The translations under genes and the position numbers were made by a program. A stretch of DNA of 64,000 nt from an uncultured Odoribacter sp. (GTDB lineage: Bacteria > Bacteroidota > Bacteroidia > Bacteroidales > Marinifilaceae). The stretch spans positions 26,435 to 90,434 of the forward strand of contig UQJP01000018.1 of the NCBI GenBank assembly GCA_900541415.1. Reading direction: 5' to 3'. The first letter of the stretch is position 1. Each line of letters starts with the position of its first letter. This document shows positions 1 to 9,066 of the stretch, piece after piece. The notes under the pieces were generated by a model, which had not been told where the DNA came from, ran no database searches, and saw only the letters and a list, made by a program, of their open reading frames with translations.

Positions 1-2670
1 TGCCCGTTGCCGGGACGGAAGACTTTTCAGGTGAAAGTCGATAAGTTTATTCCCATCGAACCGTTGCAGGATAAAGCGGTTTGCGTATTGACCGATCCTT
101 TCCGGCTGGAGGTTTTGCCTGCCGGGGGAACCTGGATGTTAAAGGAGAACAATGTGCCGGGTGCCGACCGGATATTATACCGGGACGGAGAGGGAAAGGA
201 CTGGTTTAACCCGGCATTCGATGCCTATTTCGAAGGTGACATCGAATTGGTGTATAGCAAAGCGAATTTCAGTTGTATGGCGAGGGATACGATGAATGTG
301 CATATTTTCCCGTTGCCCCATGTGGAAGCGGGCGATCCTTTGGAAATGTGTATCAATCACGACCCGTTGCCTTTGGTGAACGGAACTCCCCTGAACGGAT
401 ATTGGACATTGGCGGACGGTACGGTGCTTGCCGGGGATTTGTTTACACCGAATAGTGCCGGGGATTTTAAATTGGAGTATTATTTTACGGATGAGCATGC
501 TTGCAGGAATGTGGATTCAACGGTGCTGACCGTTCATCCTTTGCCCGAAACCGAGTTTGAAGTGCCTGCTTTGAATTGCATCCGCACCGAAGTCGAGGTA
601 AAGCCTAAGCAGTTGGATGGCAATCGGTTTGAATGGAATTTCGGCGACGGATCGGGAAAGGTGGTGTCCGAAGGTAATCAGGTTCATACTTATGAAGAAG
701 CCGGATACAAGAAAATCAGTCATGTGGTCACTTCACGCTATGGTTGTATTTCCCGTTCGGACACGGTGGAAATCGAGATCGTCAATGTGCCTCCTCCTGC
801 TTTCTTTCAGGCCGATCCTTTGAAAGCCTGTGCCCGTTTCGGGGTAGACCCCGACAATGAGCGGGCGGCGTTGGAAGTGGATTTTACCATCGAACCGTCG
901 ACTTATGCCGATAATCACAATTACCTTTCGTTTAAGTGGGAGTATGGGGATGATACGGAATCGGAGGGGTTATTGCCGGTGAAACCGAAATATTATCCGT
1001 CCGGAGCCTGGGATACGACTTACATAGCGCGGTTTATCGTGAGTAATATGTGCGGCAGGGAGGAAATGGAGAGGACGATTACAGTTTTGTCTGCCCCTAA
1101 AGTAATGTTCGCTTTAAAGCATGAATGGGAATGTTCCCCTGTGTTACTGGAGTTACAGAATACGACGACCGGGAATAATGTGACGTTCGACTGGACGTTT
1201 GAAAATGCCCGTACCGGAGAGATTGTCGAGAAAACGAATGTCAGGAATCCGGTGCATGAGTTTGTTACCGATACGGCTTCTACTACATTTTATATCACCC
1301 TGAAAGCAGTCAATGCGTGCGATGAGGATGTGTATACCGATACTTTAGTGGTGAAACCCCGGACAATTTCGGCACACTTCACTCCCAGAAAGCGGGAGGT
1401 ATGTGTGGGGGAAGAACTTTGTTTCCGGAATAATTCCACCGATACGTTAAGCGCTATCGAGAATACATATTGGAATTTTGGCGACGGAACGAAAGACACG
1501 GTTTGGAGTCCCTGCCATATTTATCAGGTGCCGCAGCAATATGTGGTGAGCCTGTTGATCGATAACGGTTGTGGTTATCACACGACCGACGATACGATTA
1601 CCGTCCGTCCCTTACCGCAGTTGGAACTGCTGAGTGAAGATCAGGTATGTGAGGACGATACGCTTACTTTCGTGGTGCATTCCGATCAGGAATTGAAGTT
1701 TGTGAACTGGAATTTCGGTGACGGGCAGAGTAGCAACCGGGATAGTTTGCAGTATACTTACGTCGGTTATGGAAAATATACCGTAACCGTGGAAGGTACT
1801 TCCGCCCAGAAGGCGAGCTGTAAAGCCATTGTAAGCAAGGAGGTGGAAATTTATAATAAACCCATTGTTACGATCACTCTTTTAGACACGGTGCATTGTT
1901 CCCCTTTCCTTTATCGGCCGGAAATCGAAGGAGAAGCCCATTTTGAATGGGATTATGGCGATGGGACGAAGGTGACCACGGCCGAGGAGCATTGGTATAG
2001 AAATTCTACCGATACGGTACAGAAGTTTAACGTGACGTTGTATGCTCAGACCGATAAAGGATGTAAGTCGGAATATGCCGGGGAAGTTTCAGTGTATTAC
2101 CAGCCTAAAACCGCTATCGACAAACAGGTTGTATTCGGACGTCCGGAAAAGGTGACTTTCCTGAATCAAACCGTAGGAGGTACGGACGGTTACTGGGAGT
2201 TACCGTTGAGCGGCACAGTCCGTTCGCAGGACGACCAGCTTCAGGAGTTCCGGGAGAACGGGACTTATCCGGTGAGGTATATTGCCATGAGTTACTATGG
2301 CTGTTTGGACACGGCGGAGATCGAGCATGTTGTGGAAATGAAAGGTTTGTATTTCCCTAACACTTTCATTCCGGGAAGCACGAACGGAAAAGTGAATCGT
2401 TTTAATGGGATTGCCATCGGATTAAAGGAATATTGGCTGGAGATTTATGACTATTACGGGAACAAGATTTGGGAAACCAGAGCGCTGGAAGACGGTAAGC
2501 CTTCGGAAGGCTGGGACGGGCGGAACGTGAAAGGAAAAATGATGCCTCAGGGAACCTATATCTGGCGTGCCCGCGCTGTTTTTATCGATGATAACGTGTG
2601 GACAGGTAAGAATAATGATTCCGGTATCCCCGAAACGGTGCAGGGAAGTGTGTTGATGTTGAGGGAATAG
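1..2670 (+). CDS. PKD-repeat T9SS substrate with type B sorting domain (5'-truncated)
   Basis: The reading frame is open from the first base, so the start lies upstream of the window. About six PKD-like modules are visible from their W-x-F/Y-G-D-G cores (near bases 630, 934, 1190, 1470, 1705 and 1945), separated by Cys-containing Ig-like segments. From about base 2345 the protein ends in a gliding-motility-associated C-terminal domain: GLYFPNTFIPG, then LEIYDYYGNKIWE, GWDGR and PQGTYIWRARAVF. This is the T9SS type B sorting signal, so the product is probably moved across the outer membrane and kept at the surface or released. PKD modules usually serve as stalks or adhesive segments. The tail resembles that of the giant protein at 42938-50758. 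A strong terminator follows. Ligand and total length are unknown. Confidence 0.9.
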   Translation, partial: CPLPGRKTFQVKVDKFIPIEPLQDKAVCVLTDPFRLEVLPAGGTWMLKENNVPGADRILYRDGEGKDWFNPAFDAYFEGDIELVYSKANFSCMARDTMNVHIFPLPHVEAGDPLEMCINHDPLPLVNGTPLNGYWTLADGTVLAGDLFTPNSAGDFKLEYYFTDEHACRNVDSTVLTVHPLPETEFEVPALNCIRTEVEVKPKQLDGNRFEWNFGDGSGKVVSEGNQVHTYEEAGYKKISHVVTSRYGCISRSDTVEIEIVNVPPPAFFQADPLKACARFGVDPDNERAALEVDFTIEPSTYADNHNYLSFKWEYGDDTESEGLLPVKPKYYPSGAWDTTYIARFIVSNMCGREEMERTITVLSAPKVMFALKHEWECSPVLLELQNTTTGNNVTFDWTFENARTGEIVEKTNVRNPVHEFVTDTASTTFYITLKAVNACDEDVYTDTLVVKPRTISAHFTPRKREVCVGEELCFRNNSTDTLSAIENTYWNFGDGTKDTVWSPCHIYQVPQQYVVSLLIDNGCGYHTTDDTITVRPLPQLELLSEDQVCEDDTLTFVVHSDQELKFVNWNFGDGQSSNRDSLQYTYVGYGKYTVTVEGTSAQKASCKAIVSKEVEIYNKPIVTITLLDTVHCSPFLYRPEIEGEAHFEWDYGDGTKVTTAEEHWYRNSTDTVQKFNVTLYAQTDKGCKSEYAGEVSVYYQPKTAIDKQVVFGRPEKVTFLNQTVGGTDGYWELPLSGTVRSQDDQLQEFRENGTYPVRYIAMSYYGCLDTAEIEHVVEMKGLYFPNTFIPGSTNGKVNRFNGIAIGLKEYWLEIYDYYGNKIWETRALEDGKPSEGWDGRNVKGKMMPQGTYIWRARAVFIDDNVWTGKNNDSGIPETVQGSVLMLRE

Positions 2671-2704
2671 AAGCGAAATAAATGAGTAAAAAATAATTTT
2701 TAAG

Positions 2705-2737
2705 ATAGGCTGTCAGTATCGCTGATAGCCTATTTTT
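2705..2737 (+). terminator. Rho-independent terminator after the PKD protein
   Basis: Arms at 2705-2716 and 2722-2733 pair over 12 positions (one G-T wobble) around a 5-base loop and run into five T residues (2733-2737). It closes the transcript of the upstream PKD gene. Confidence 0.85.
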
Positions 2738-2804
2738 ATGCTTAAAGCTATTTGTACTCTTGAAGAAGATATGAGTTTATGGCATAAATATTAATTAATA
2801 TAAT

Positions 2805-2833
2805 ATTGAGCGTTCATAATATATATATATTTG
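2805..2833 (+). promoter_or_regulatory. Bacteroidota-type promoter for the propeller lipoprotein
   Basis: TATATTTG at 2826-2833 matches the TAnnTTTG -7 consensus of Bacteroides-type sigma factors. ATTG at 2805-2808 sits 17 bases upstream as a weak -33 element. Transcription would start near 2840, leaving a leader of about 78 bases. Confidence 0.55.
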
Positions 2834-2917
2834 TATGTCAAAAAAATGTGACCTGCCAGCACCGGGTGCATGTTGTGATCAAAGAGACGTGGGGATTAAA
2901 CTTGTGAAGTAGTGTAT

Positions 2918-4072
2918 ATGAGAAAACTATTTTTTATTTTTCTTTTGTGTGCTTGGGCTTGCCATAGTTCTAAGCACACTCAAATAGAAGTTCCTGTTGA
3001 GGTCATAAAAGCATGTGAACCTACAAGTTTGTCTTTTTATGATCTTGTGGAGGATTGGTATAGTGTAGAACTTGAAAATTCTGCTCTATCGATGCTGGGA
3101 GAAATCGTGAAAGTTGAATTTGATTCTGTTTTTATTTTTGTTGAGGCGGAGACTGCTGGGGAGAAATCGGTTTTTGTGTTTGACCGGGAAGGAAAGTTTC
3201 GTAACCAAGTGGGCACTAAAGGACGTGCCCCTGCCGAATATTTGCATATTGCAACATGGACTGTGGATCGGAAGAATCAAGAGATTTGGTTGCTCGATAA
3301 TTTTTTATTGCAAATAAAACGATTTTCATATTCTGGTGAATATTTAGGAAGCAGTAAAGTTGATCAAACATTTAGATTTGGCCGGGATTTATTGTGTTGC
3401 CCTAATGGAAATTTTGTGTTACAGAATGTTGTTATGGAGGGGTGTGTTTGTGAGTTTAGGATTTTGGACAGGGAATTTAAGGAAATAGGTCGTTCGAAAG
3501 AGAGGAATTTGAAAGTGGAAGGTGCTGTTAGTCCCATAGGAAGCGGGGTATATTTGAATGATTCTTGTGTGTATATTGTCCCGACTTTTAATGATACGGT
3601 TTATGAGTGCAGGGATACCGGTTTTATTCCCCGTTTTTATGCAGAAGCTGTTCAGACTGTTCCTGCTAATTTTGATTATGAAGGACAGGATTATAGGGAG
3701 CTAAGAAGTCGGTTTATCAATCAGGGGTATATTTTCGGACGAACCTGGTTATTTTTTGATAATTATATTTTCATTCAAAGTCCGGGCAGAGATGTTCTGT
3801 GGGATGTAAAGCGGCAAAAAGGCTACCAATTGACTGGAGAGAAAAAGAATGGAAAGGATATAATTATTTGCCCTAATTTGATAGGGGTAGATAATCGATA
3901 TGCAGTAGGGACTTGTACAGCGTTATTTTTGTTAAATCAGGAGAAAAGTTTTCACAATCTATCCGGAGTTTCAGATCGGATAAAACGTGTTTATAGTGAG
4001 TTGCAAGAAGATAGTAATCCTGTATTGTTTTTTTATAAATTGAAAGATGAAATAAAAATTTCAAAATCTTAA
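2918..4072 (+). CDS. 6-bladed beta-propeller lipoprotein (BF3164-like)
   Basis: This 384-residue protein starts at ATG 2918; an in-frame GTG two codons upstream is less likely. A short hydrophobic signal ends in AWAC, a plausible lipobox, so it should be a lipoprotein. The body matches the Bacteroidota 6-bladed beta-propeller family: VFVFDREGKF, then the signature GTKGRAPAEY (usually G-x-x-G-x-G-P-x-E-Y), then IWLLDN. These proteins are common in gut Bacteroidales. Their ligands are mostly unknown, and no substrate can be read from the sequence. It stands alone between a terminator and a convergent sialidase gene. A distant relative lies at 33538-34596. Confidence 0.8.
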   Translation: MRKLFFIFLLCAWACHSSKHTQIEVPVEVIKACEPTSLSFYDLVEDWYSVELENSALSMLGEIVKVEFDSVFIFVEAETAGEKSVFVFDREGKFRNQVGTKGRAPAEYLHIATWTVDRKNQEIWLLDNFLLQIKRFSYSGEYLGSSKVDQTFRFGRDLLCCPNGNFVLQNVVMEGCVCEFRILDREFKEIGRSKERNLKVEGAVSPIGSGVYLNDSCVYIVPTFNDTVYECRDTGFIPRFYAEAVQTVPANFDYEGQDYRELRSRFINQGYIFGRTWLFFDNYIFIQSPGRDVLWDVKRQKGYQLTGEKKNGKDIIICPNLIGVDNRYAVGTCTALFLLNQEKSFHNLSGVSDRIKRVYSELQEDSNPVLFFYKLKDEIKISKS

Positions 4073-4115
4073 ATGTTTTATCTTTCTGAAAAGATAACTT
4101 CTTAAGCTAAAAAAT

Positions 4116-4149
4116 ATCCCCTAAAAGCTAAATCGGGCTTTTAGGGGAT
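4116..4149. terminator. Bidirectional terminator between propeller and sialidase genes
   Basis: A perfect 13-bp stem (4116-4128 with 4137-4149) surrounds an 8-base loop. T-rich sequence follows on the plus strand and an A-run (4109-4114) lies on the other side, so it can serve both convergent genes. Confidence 0.8.
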
Positions 4150-4227
4150 TGTTTTTATGAGAGGGAAACCCTTTTGTCCGGAAAGGATAAATCATACCTT
4201 AACTTCGGAGGAAAGGTTATTTCCTTT

Positions 4228-5778
4228 TTATTCTTTGATAATCTTATCGAGGTCGATTGCCTGGAAATAAAGTTCGCCTACACCTTCATAGAGTACGCCG
4301 AGGGTGTTGGGGTTTATCTGAGCTAAGCAAGAGTAACCATATACATCTGCTTCATAAAACAGGGTGTGGTATTTTTCCGGCCATGTTTTTCCTTCGTCAA
4401 AACTGAGTTTCAGGGTCATGTGATGGCGTCCTCTGGTGGTGGCCGGATTGAAGAAAGCTAAAGCCTGCCGTCCGTCTTTTAAGGTGACGCGAATGATGCT
4501 TGCCTGACAAACCGGCTCCGGTAATGCGCTGCGGGAGGAAACATGCTCTTCCCAGGTTTGTCCCAGGTCGCGGGTAATGGCAACAGACCGTGAGCCTCCG
4601 CGGTCGTCGCGCATGTTCAGCATCAGGCTGCCGTCCGTGAGTTCTACGACTTGCGCTTCCGTTGTTTTTGATTTTGCTCCTGTACCCATGTGCCAAGTTT
4701 TGCCCCGGTCTTTACTGTATATGATTGTGGAGTGGGGAACTTGATCTTTGTCTTTAAATTGGGCAGGGAATACCAATGTCCCGTCTTTTTTCGTGATTCC
4801 CATTCCCGGACCGTTAAAGCATAGATACCATTCCGGATTTTTCACTTGTTGGGTGATGTTGATCGGTTCCGACCAGGTAGCCCCTTCGTCATCGCTGTAA
4901 GCCAATATGAATTGTCCTGTTTCCTGTGGCGTCATGCCGGGTTGAGAAGCCCACCAGGCCGCTTTTCCTTTTTTGCCGTGAAGCCATAAAGCTGCCACCC
5001 AGATGCGTCCGGTTTGTTCATCTACTAAGATGGCCGGGTCGCCGATACCGTTTTCTGTGTTGGACAGACCTCCCCATTCGCCCATGTCGATGGCTTTTTG
5101 CATTGGTAACCAGGTTTGTCCGTTATCCAGGCTGCGGCTGACACCCACGTCAATATCGCCTTGCAGGTCACCGGAATTTTTCCAACGGATGTCGTAAACG
5201 GCGATCAGGGTTCCTTTCGGCGTACGGACCAATCCCGGAATCCGGTAGGAATGACTTTGGTCGTCCATGCGTTTGCGTACCGCATAACCAATCCGTACCG
5301 GGGAAATAGCCGAGGTGGTGGCCAATGCCGTTTTTTCCGTTGTTTTGATATTTTCGCAGGAAATGTGGATTTCGTCTAATAATCCGGCTGAGGGGGCGAG
5401 GGTGACGGAAGCCCAAAAATAGTTGTTGCCGGGTAATAAAGTTTGCTGTCCTCTGAAAGTCACCGAAGCCGCAGGCTCGGCTGTTTTTCCGAACACCACA
5501 TCCGGACGGAAAGACAAAGAGGTACCTGTGGCGTATAGCCGCAGGTATTGAATGTCTTTCAGGTTGTCCGTTCCTTTCAGCGAGAGTGTGATAGCACTCA
5601 GGGTCAGTTCCCGGTCGCCGGGATTTTTAATGTTAATACATAAAACGTTGTTGTCCTGATTACGGAGGAGAGCCGGAACGACCTGGTTGGTGATGCTGAC
5701 GTCCAATGTTGTTTTCTGAGCATAGCTGCTTATTGATAGCAATAATGCCAGCATGAGCAGTAGAGTTTGTTTCTTCAT
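4228..5778 (-). CDS. Secreted exo-alpha-sialidase (GH33)
   Basis: This 516-residue sialidase should release terminal sialic acid from host glycans. It has a clear Sec signal peptide (residues 1-21, ending SSYAQ). A beta-sandwich sialidase-associated N-terminal domain covers about residues 22-160. The six-bladed catalytic propeller begins with the Arg-Ile-Pro motif near residues 179-181 (SYRIPGLV). Five Asp-box-like motifs are visible: SLDNGQTW, SDDEGATW, SKDRGKTW, TRDLGQTW and SFDEGKTW. The fold and the catalytic Arg context are intact. No sialic-acid transport or catabolism genes adjoin it, so it may supply sialic acid to a distant locus or simply expose underlying glycans. No T9SS tail is visible, so it is probably periplasmic or exported another way. 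Confidence 0.92.
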   Translation of the reverse strand: MKKQTLLLMLALLLSISSYAQKTTLDVSITNQVVPALLRNQDNNVLCINIKNPGDRELTLSAITLSLKGTDNLKDIQYLRLYATGTSLSFRPDVVFGKTAEPAASVTFRGQQTLLPGNNYFWASVTLAPSAGLLDEIHISCENIKTTEKTALATTSAISPVRIGYAVRKRMDDQSHSYRIPGLVRTPKGTLIAVYDIRWKNSGDLQGDIDVGVSRSLDNGQTWLPMQKAIDMGEWGGLSNTENGIGDPAILVDEQTGRIWVAALWLHGKKGKAAWWASQPGMTPQETGQFILAYSDDEGATWSEPINITQQVKNPEWYLCFNGPGMGITKKDGTLVFPAQFKDKDQVPHSTIIYSKDRGKTWHMGTGAKSKTTEAQVVELTDGSLMLNMRDDRGGSRSVAITRDLGQTWEEHVSSRSALPEPVCQASIIRVTLKDGRQALAFFNPATTRGRHHMTLKLSFDEGKTWPEKYHTLFYEADVYGYSCLAQINPNTLGVLYEGVGELYFQAIDLDKIIKE

Positions 5779-5894
5779 GAGAAAGGGATTTATTAAATAA
5801 AAATACTAACCATCTTTTCGTTTGTAAAAATAATAATAAATTAAGAAAATCAGTTATTTTATTTGTTATTAATGTTTAAATCGAGCATAACCCT

Positions 5895-5902
5895 TATATT
5901 TG
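5895..5902 (+). promoter_or_regulatory. -7 promoter element for the DUF2461 gene
   Basis: TATATTTG at 5895-5902 fits TAnnTTTG and lies 31 bases before the ATG, giving a leader of about 25 bases. No convincing -33 TTTG sits at the expected spacing. Confidence 0.45.
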
Positions 5903-5933
5903 AATATTGTTTTAAAAGGAAAAACAGTAGATT

Positions 5934-6614
5934 ATGGAACATGAATTACTAAAGGAAATCCTGGCTTTTCTGCGTGAGCTGCGGGATAATAACAACCGGG
6001 AATGGTTTAATGCCAATAAAGACAGGTATCAGCGCCTGAAAAAAGGGTTTGATGAATTTACGGGGGTTTTGATTGATAAAGTTGCTCTTTTCGATCCGGA
6101 AATAAAAGGACTTGAAGTGAAGGATTGTGTGTACCGGATTTACCGGGATGTGCGTTTTTCACCCAATAAGAGTCCCTATAAAATACATTTTGCGTCTTTT
6201 ATCGCGACCCGGGGGGGCAGGAACAGTATCCGGGGCGGATATTATATCCATATCCAGCCGGACGGTTGTTTCTTGTCGGGTGGAATTTATTGCCCGGAAC
6301 CGGCGGTTTTGAAAAGGTTGCGGCAGGATGTTTATGATAATGTCGATGAATTTAAAGGGATTTTGGAAAATAAGGATTTTAAGAAAGAGTTTGGCGGGCT
6401 GGACAATACAAATTCCCTGAAAAAAGTTCCGGCTCCTTTTCCTTCCGATTTCCCTGACGGTGATTTACTGAAACATAAAGATTACACGGTGTTAAGCCCT
6501 AAACCCGATTCTTTTTTCGAGAGCGCGGATGTATTGAATAAGGTGCTGAAAGTCTTTGAAAAACTATATCCTTTTAATCGATTTTTGAATTACACAATCG
6601 ACGAGATGAATTAG
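5934..6614 (+). CDS. DUF2461 family protein
   Basis: This 226-residue soluble protein has the DUF2461/TIGR02453 hallmarks: an N-terminal FLRELRDNNNREWFNANKDRY segment, then VYRIYRDVRFSPNKSPYK, and the glycine-rich GGYYIHIQPDG with GGIYCPEP. The family is widespread in bacteria and fungi and has no established biochemical function. It ends 64 bases before purD. A separate promoter-like element precedes purD, so co-transcription is possible but not required. Nothing in the sequence indicates export. Confidence 0.85.
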   Translation: MEHELLKEILAFLRELRDNNNREWFNANKDRYQRLKKGFDEFTGVLIDKVALFDPEIKGLEVKDCVYRIYRDVRFSPNKSPYKIHFASFIATRGGRNSIRGGYYIHIQPDGCFLSGGIYCPEPAVLKRLRQDVYDNVDEFKGILENKDFKKEFGGLDNTNSLKKVPAPFPSDFPDGDLLKHKDYTVLSPKPDSFFESADVLNKVLKVFEKLYPFNRFLNYTIDEMN

Positions 6615-6624
6615 AGTTTTTTAT

Positions 6625-6632
6625 TATTTTTG
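6625..6632 (+). promoter_or_regulatory. -7 promoter element upstream of purD
   Basis: TATTTTTG at 6625-6632 fits TAnnTTTG and lies 46 bases before the purD ATG. No good -33 element is seen. Confidence 0.35.
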
Positions 6633-6678
6633 CACGATAAATAAAGAGATACCTAACAGAAATCTAAAGTTTAAGGAT

Positions 6679-7983
6679 ATGAAAGTATTATTGCTGGGGA
6701 GCGGAGGACGTGAACATGCACTGGCGTGGAAAATGATGCAAAGCCCGAAATTGGAAAAATTGTATGTTGCTCCGGGGAATGCCGGAACCGGGAAGATTGC
6801 AGAGAATGTGAATCTTGCAGTGAACGATTTTCATGCGATCGGCGACTTTATTGCCAGAGAAGGTATCGATTTGTTGGTTGTAGGGCCGGAAGACCCTTTG
6901 GTGGAAGGGGTGCGCGATGTGTTGCAGGCGGATGTCCGTTTTGAAAAACTGATGATTGTGGGGCCGGGTAAAGACGGGGCGATTTTAGAGGGAAGTAAGG
7001 ATTTTGCCAAAATGTTTATGGAGAGGCACGGTATTCCGACAGCGCGCTATATGACCGTGACACCCGGGAATTTGGGCGAAGGATTGGATTTCCTGTCTGC
7101 CTTGAAACCTCCTTATGTGTTGAAGGCAGATGGATTGGCAGCGGGAAAAGGGGTGCTGATTTTGGAGAGTTTGGAAGAAGCGCAGAAGGAGTTGAAAGAG
7201 ATGCTGGGGGGAAAGTTCGGGGCTGCCAGCAGCCGGGTGGTGATTGAAGAGTTTTTGAAGGGAATAGAAATTTCAGTTTTTGCCATAACAGACGGTAAAG
7301 ATTATAAGATATTGGGCTCTGCGAAGGATTATAAGCGGATTGGAGAGGGGGATACCGGGCTGAATACGGGAGGCATGGGGGCTGTGTCCCCGGTGTTTTT
7401 TGCCGACGAGGAATTTAATCGTAAGGTGGAGGAACGAATTGTGCGCCCTACCGTAGAAGGGTTAAAGAAAGACGGAATTGATTACCGGGGCTTTATCTTT
7501 TTCGGTTTGATGAACGATGCCGGAGAGCCTTCCGTGATCGAGTATAATGTCAGGATGGGCGATCCGGAAACGGAGGTCGTGATGCCCCGCCTGAAAACGG
7601 ATATATTGGATTTGTTCGCCGCTACCGCTACGGGTAAATTGGCGGGTGCGGCTTTTGAGCTGGACGATCGGTTTTGTACGACGGTGATGCTGGTGGCTGC
7701 CGGATACCCCGGTAGCTATGAAAAGGGGAAAACTATTACAGGGTTTGACCGGGCGGAGGATTGTATGGTGTTTCATGCAGGGACGAAGAAAGCCGGGGAT
7801 GAAGTAGTGACTAACGGTGGGCGGGTGATTGCCGTCAGCGCTTTTGGAAATACGATGGAGGAGGCTTTGGCTAAATCTTATGCAAATGTCGGGCGGATCG
7901 GTTTCGAGGGGATGAATTACCGGAAAGATATTGGACAGGATTTGATCCGGCTGAAAAATCGTATTTCTTCGGGGAGTAAATGA
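6679..7983 (+). CDS. purD: Phosphoribosylamine--glycine ligase (GARS)
   Basis: PurD performs step two of de novo purine synthesis, the ATP-dependent joining of 5-phosphoribosylamine and glycine. The 434-residue length is typical. Visible signatures are the N-terminal MKVLLLGSGGREHALAWK, the ATP-grasp segment YVLKADGLAAGKGV, the family motif GDTGLNTGGMGAVSP, and the metal/ATP site EYNVRMGDPETE. All core motifs are intact. It is followed after about 100 bases by a membrane protein on the same strand and is otherwise not in a pur cluster. Confidence 0.97.
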   Translation: MKVLLLGSGGREHALAWKMMQSPKLEKLYVAPGNAGTGKIAENVNLAVNDFHAIGDFIAREGIDLLVVGPEDPLVEGVRDVLQADVRFEKLMIVGPGKDGAILEGSKDFAKMFMERHGIPTARYMTVTPGNLGEGLDFLSALKPPYVLKADGLAAGKGVLILESLEEAQKELKEMLGGKFGAASSRVVIEEFLKGIEISVFAITDGKDYKILGSAKDYKRIGEGDTGLNTGGMGAVSPVFFADEEFNRKVEERIVRPTVEGLKKDGIDYRGFIFFGLMNDAGEPSVIEYNVRMGDPETEVVMPRLKTDILDLFAATATGKLAGAAFELDDRFCTTVMLVAAGYPGSYEKGKTITGFDRAEDCMVFHAGTKKAGDEVVTNGGRVIAVSAFGNTMEEALAKSYANVGRIGFEGMNYRKDIGQDLIRLKNRISSGSK

Positions 7984-8086
7984 CCTATGTAGAGAGGTTG
8001 GATAGGGAAGGGTGAGGTTATTTAGGCGGACATTTCCGTGCCGATGAAAGAGAAAAGGATGCAGGCGGATTGTGTAAAACGAGATT

Positions 8087-9055
8087 ATGAATGATTTTTT
8101 AAAATCGAAAAGGATTTATATGCTTTTTGTATTGCCGTTCATTGTGATGGCAATATCTTTTTTTAGTACCTATGTTCCTGCCATTACTTTAAAATCCGTG
8201 CCTGTAACAGGGGTGATTAATATTGCTTTTGTGAATGAGCTGAACAACACCTGGATTTCGGTGATTGGTTTTATTATGGTGCTGGGGTTGGCTTATATGA
8301 TTTTTTTCGTGAATGAAAAGTATAAATTCCTTTCCCAAACCACAACCTTGCCTTCGCTTATTTATATTTTGCTGACTTCGGGGATTATGGTGAATCTGGG
8401 ATTCAATTATTTCTTGATTTCGGTGTTTATACTGGCTTTGGCAATCGGTCGGTTGCAAGCTGCGATCAACAATACCCAGACGAATAGTGCGATTTATGAT
8501 TTTGGTTTTCTGATTACGCTTGCCGTAGCCATTTATCCGAAATTTGTGTTGCTGATATTATGGGCTGTGTGTGTGTTGTTTTTTTCAGGCCGTTCCACGT
8601 TGAAAGATATTATGGCGTTGCTGTTCGGGCTGGCGACCCCGATGCTGTTTGTGGTGTTTTATTATTTCTGGGTAGACCGTTTGCCGGAGTTGCCTGTGAT
8701 TTTTAAGGAAAGTTTGCTGGTGGGAGAATATATCCACACCTTGCCGGGAATCGAGGTTGTCCGCCTGTCTATGTTGCTTTTTTTGCTGTTGCTGGCTCTT
8801 TATTCGATCATGGTCAATTATCCGATCTCTGTGGTGAATCAAAGGCGCGGTATTCTTTCGGTGGTGTCGCTGTTGCTGTTCCTGTCGCTGACCTTGTTTG
8901 TGATTCCGGGAAATTATTACGACTTTATGTATGTGGTGGCTTTGCCCTTGTCTTATATTTATGCGCAATACTTTATCAATAGCCGTATTCCGCTGTTGAA
9001 TAATCTGATGTTCGTGTTGCTGATTTGTGCTTGCTTCCTGACCTATCTGACCTGA
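8087..9055 (+). CDS. Polytopic inner-membrane protein, DUF6427-like
   Basis: This 322-residue protein consists almost entirely of hydrophobic helices, about ten or more predicted by eye, with short loops and no catalytic motif. Its opening (NDFLKSKRIYMLFVLPF) and its place downstream of purD resemble the Bacteroidota DUF6427 family, whose function is unknown. No signal peptide distinct from the first membrane segment is apparent. The gene is convergent with pyrC, with only 11 bases between the two stop codons. Confidence 0.65.
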   Translation: MNDFLKSKRIYMLFVLPFIVMAISFFSTYVPAITLKSVPVTGVINIAFVNELNNTWISVIGFIMVLGLAYMIFFVNEKYKFLSQTTTLPSLIYILLTSGIMVNLGFNYFLISVFILALAIGRLQAAINNTQTNSAIYDFGFLITLAVAIYPKFVLLILWAVCVLFFSGRSTLKDIMALLFGLATPMLFVVFYYFWVDRLPELPVIFKESLLVGEYIHTLPGIEVVRLSMLLFLLLLALYSIMVNYPISVVNQRRGILSVVSLLLFLSLTLFVIPGNYYDFMYVVALPLSYIYAQYFINSRIPLLNNLMFVLLICACFLTYLT

Positions 9056-9066
9056 CGGGCTTTTAT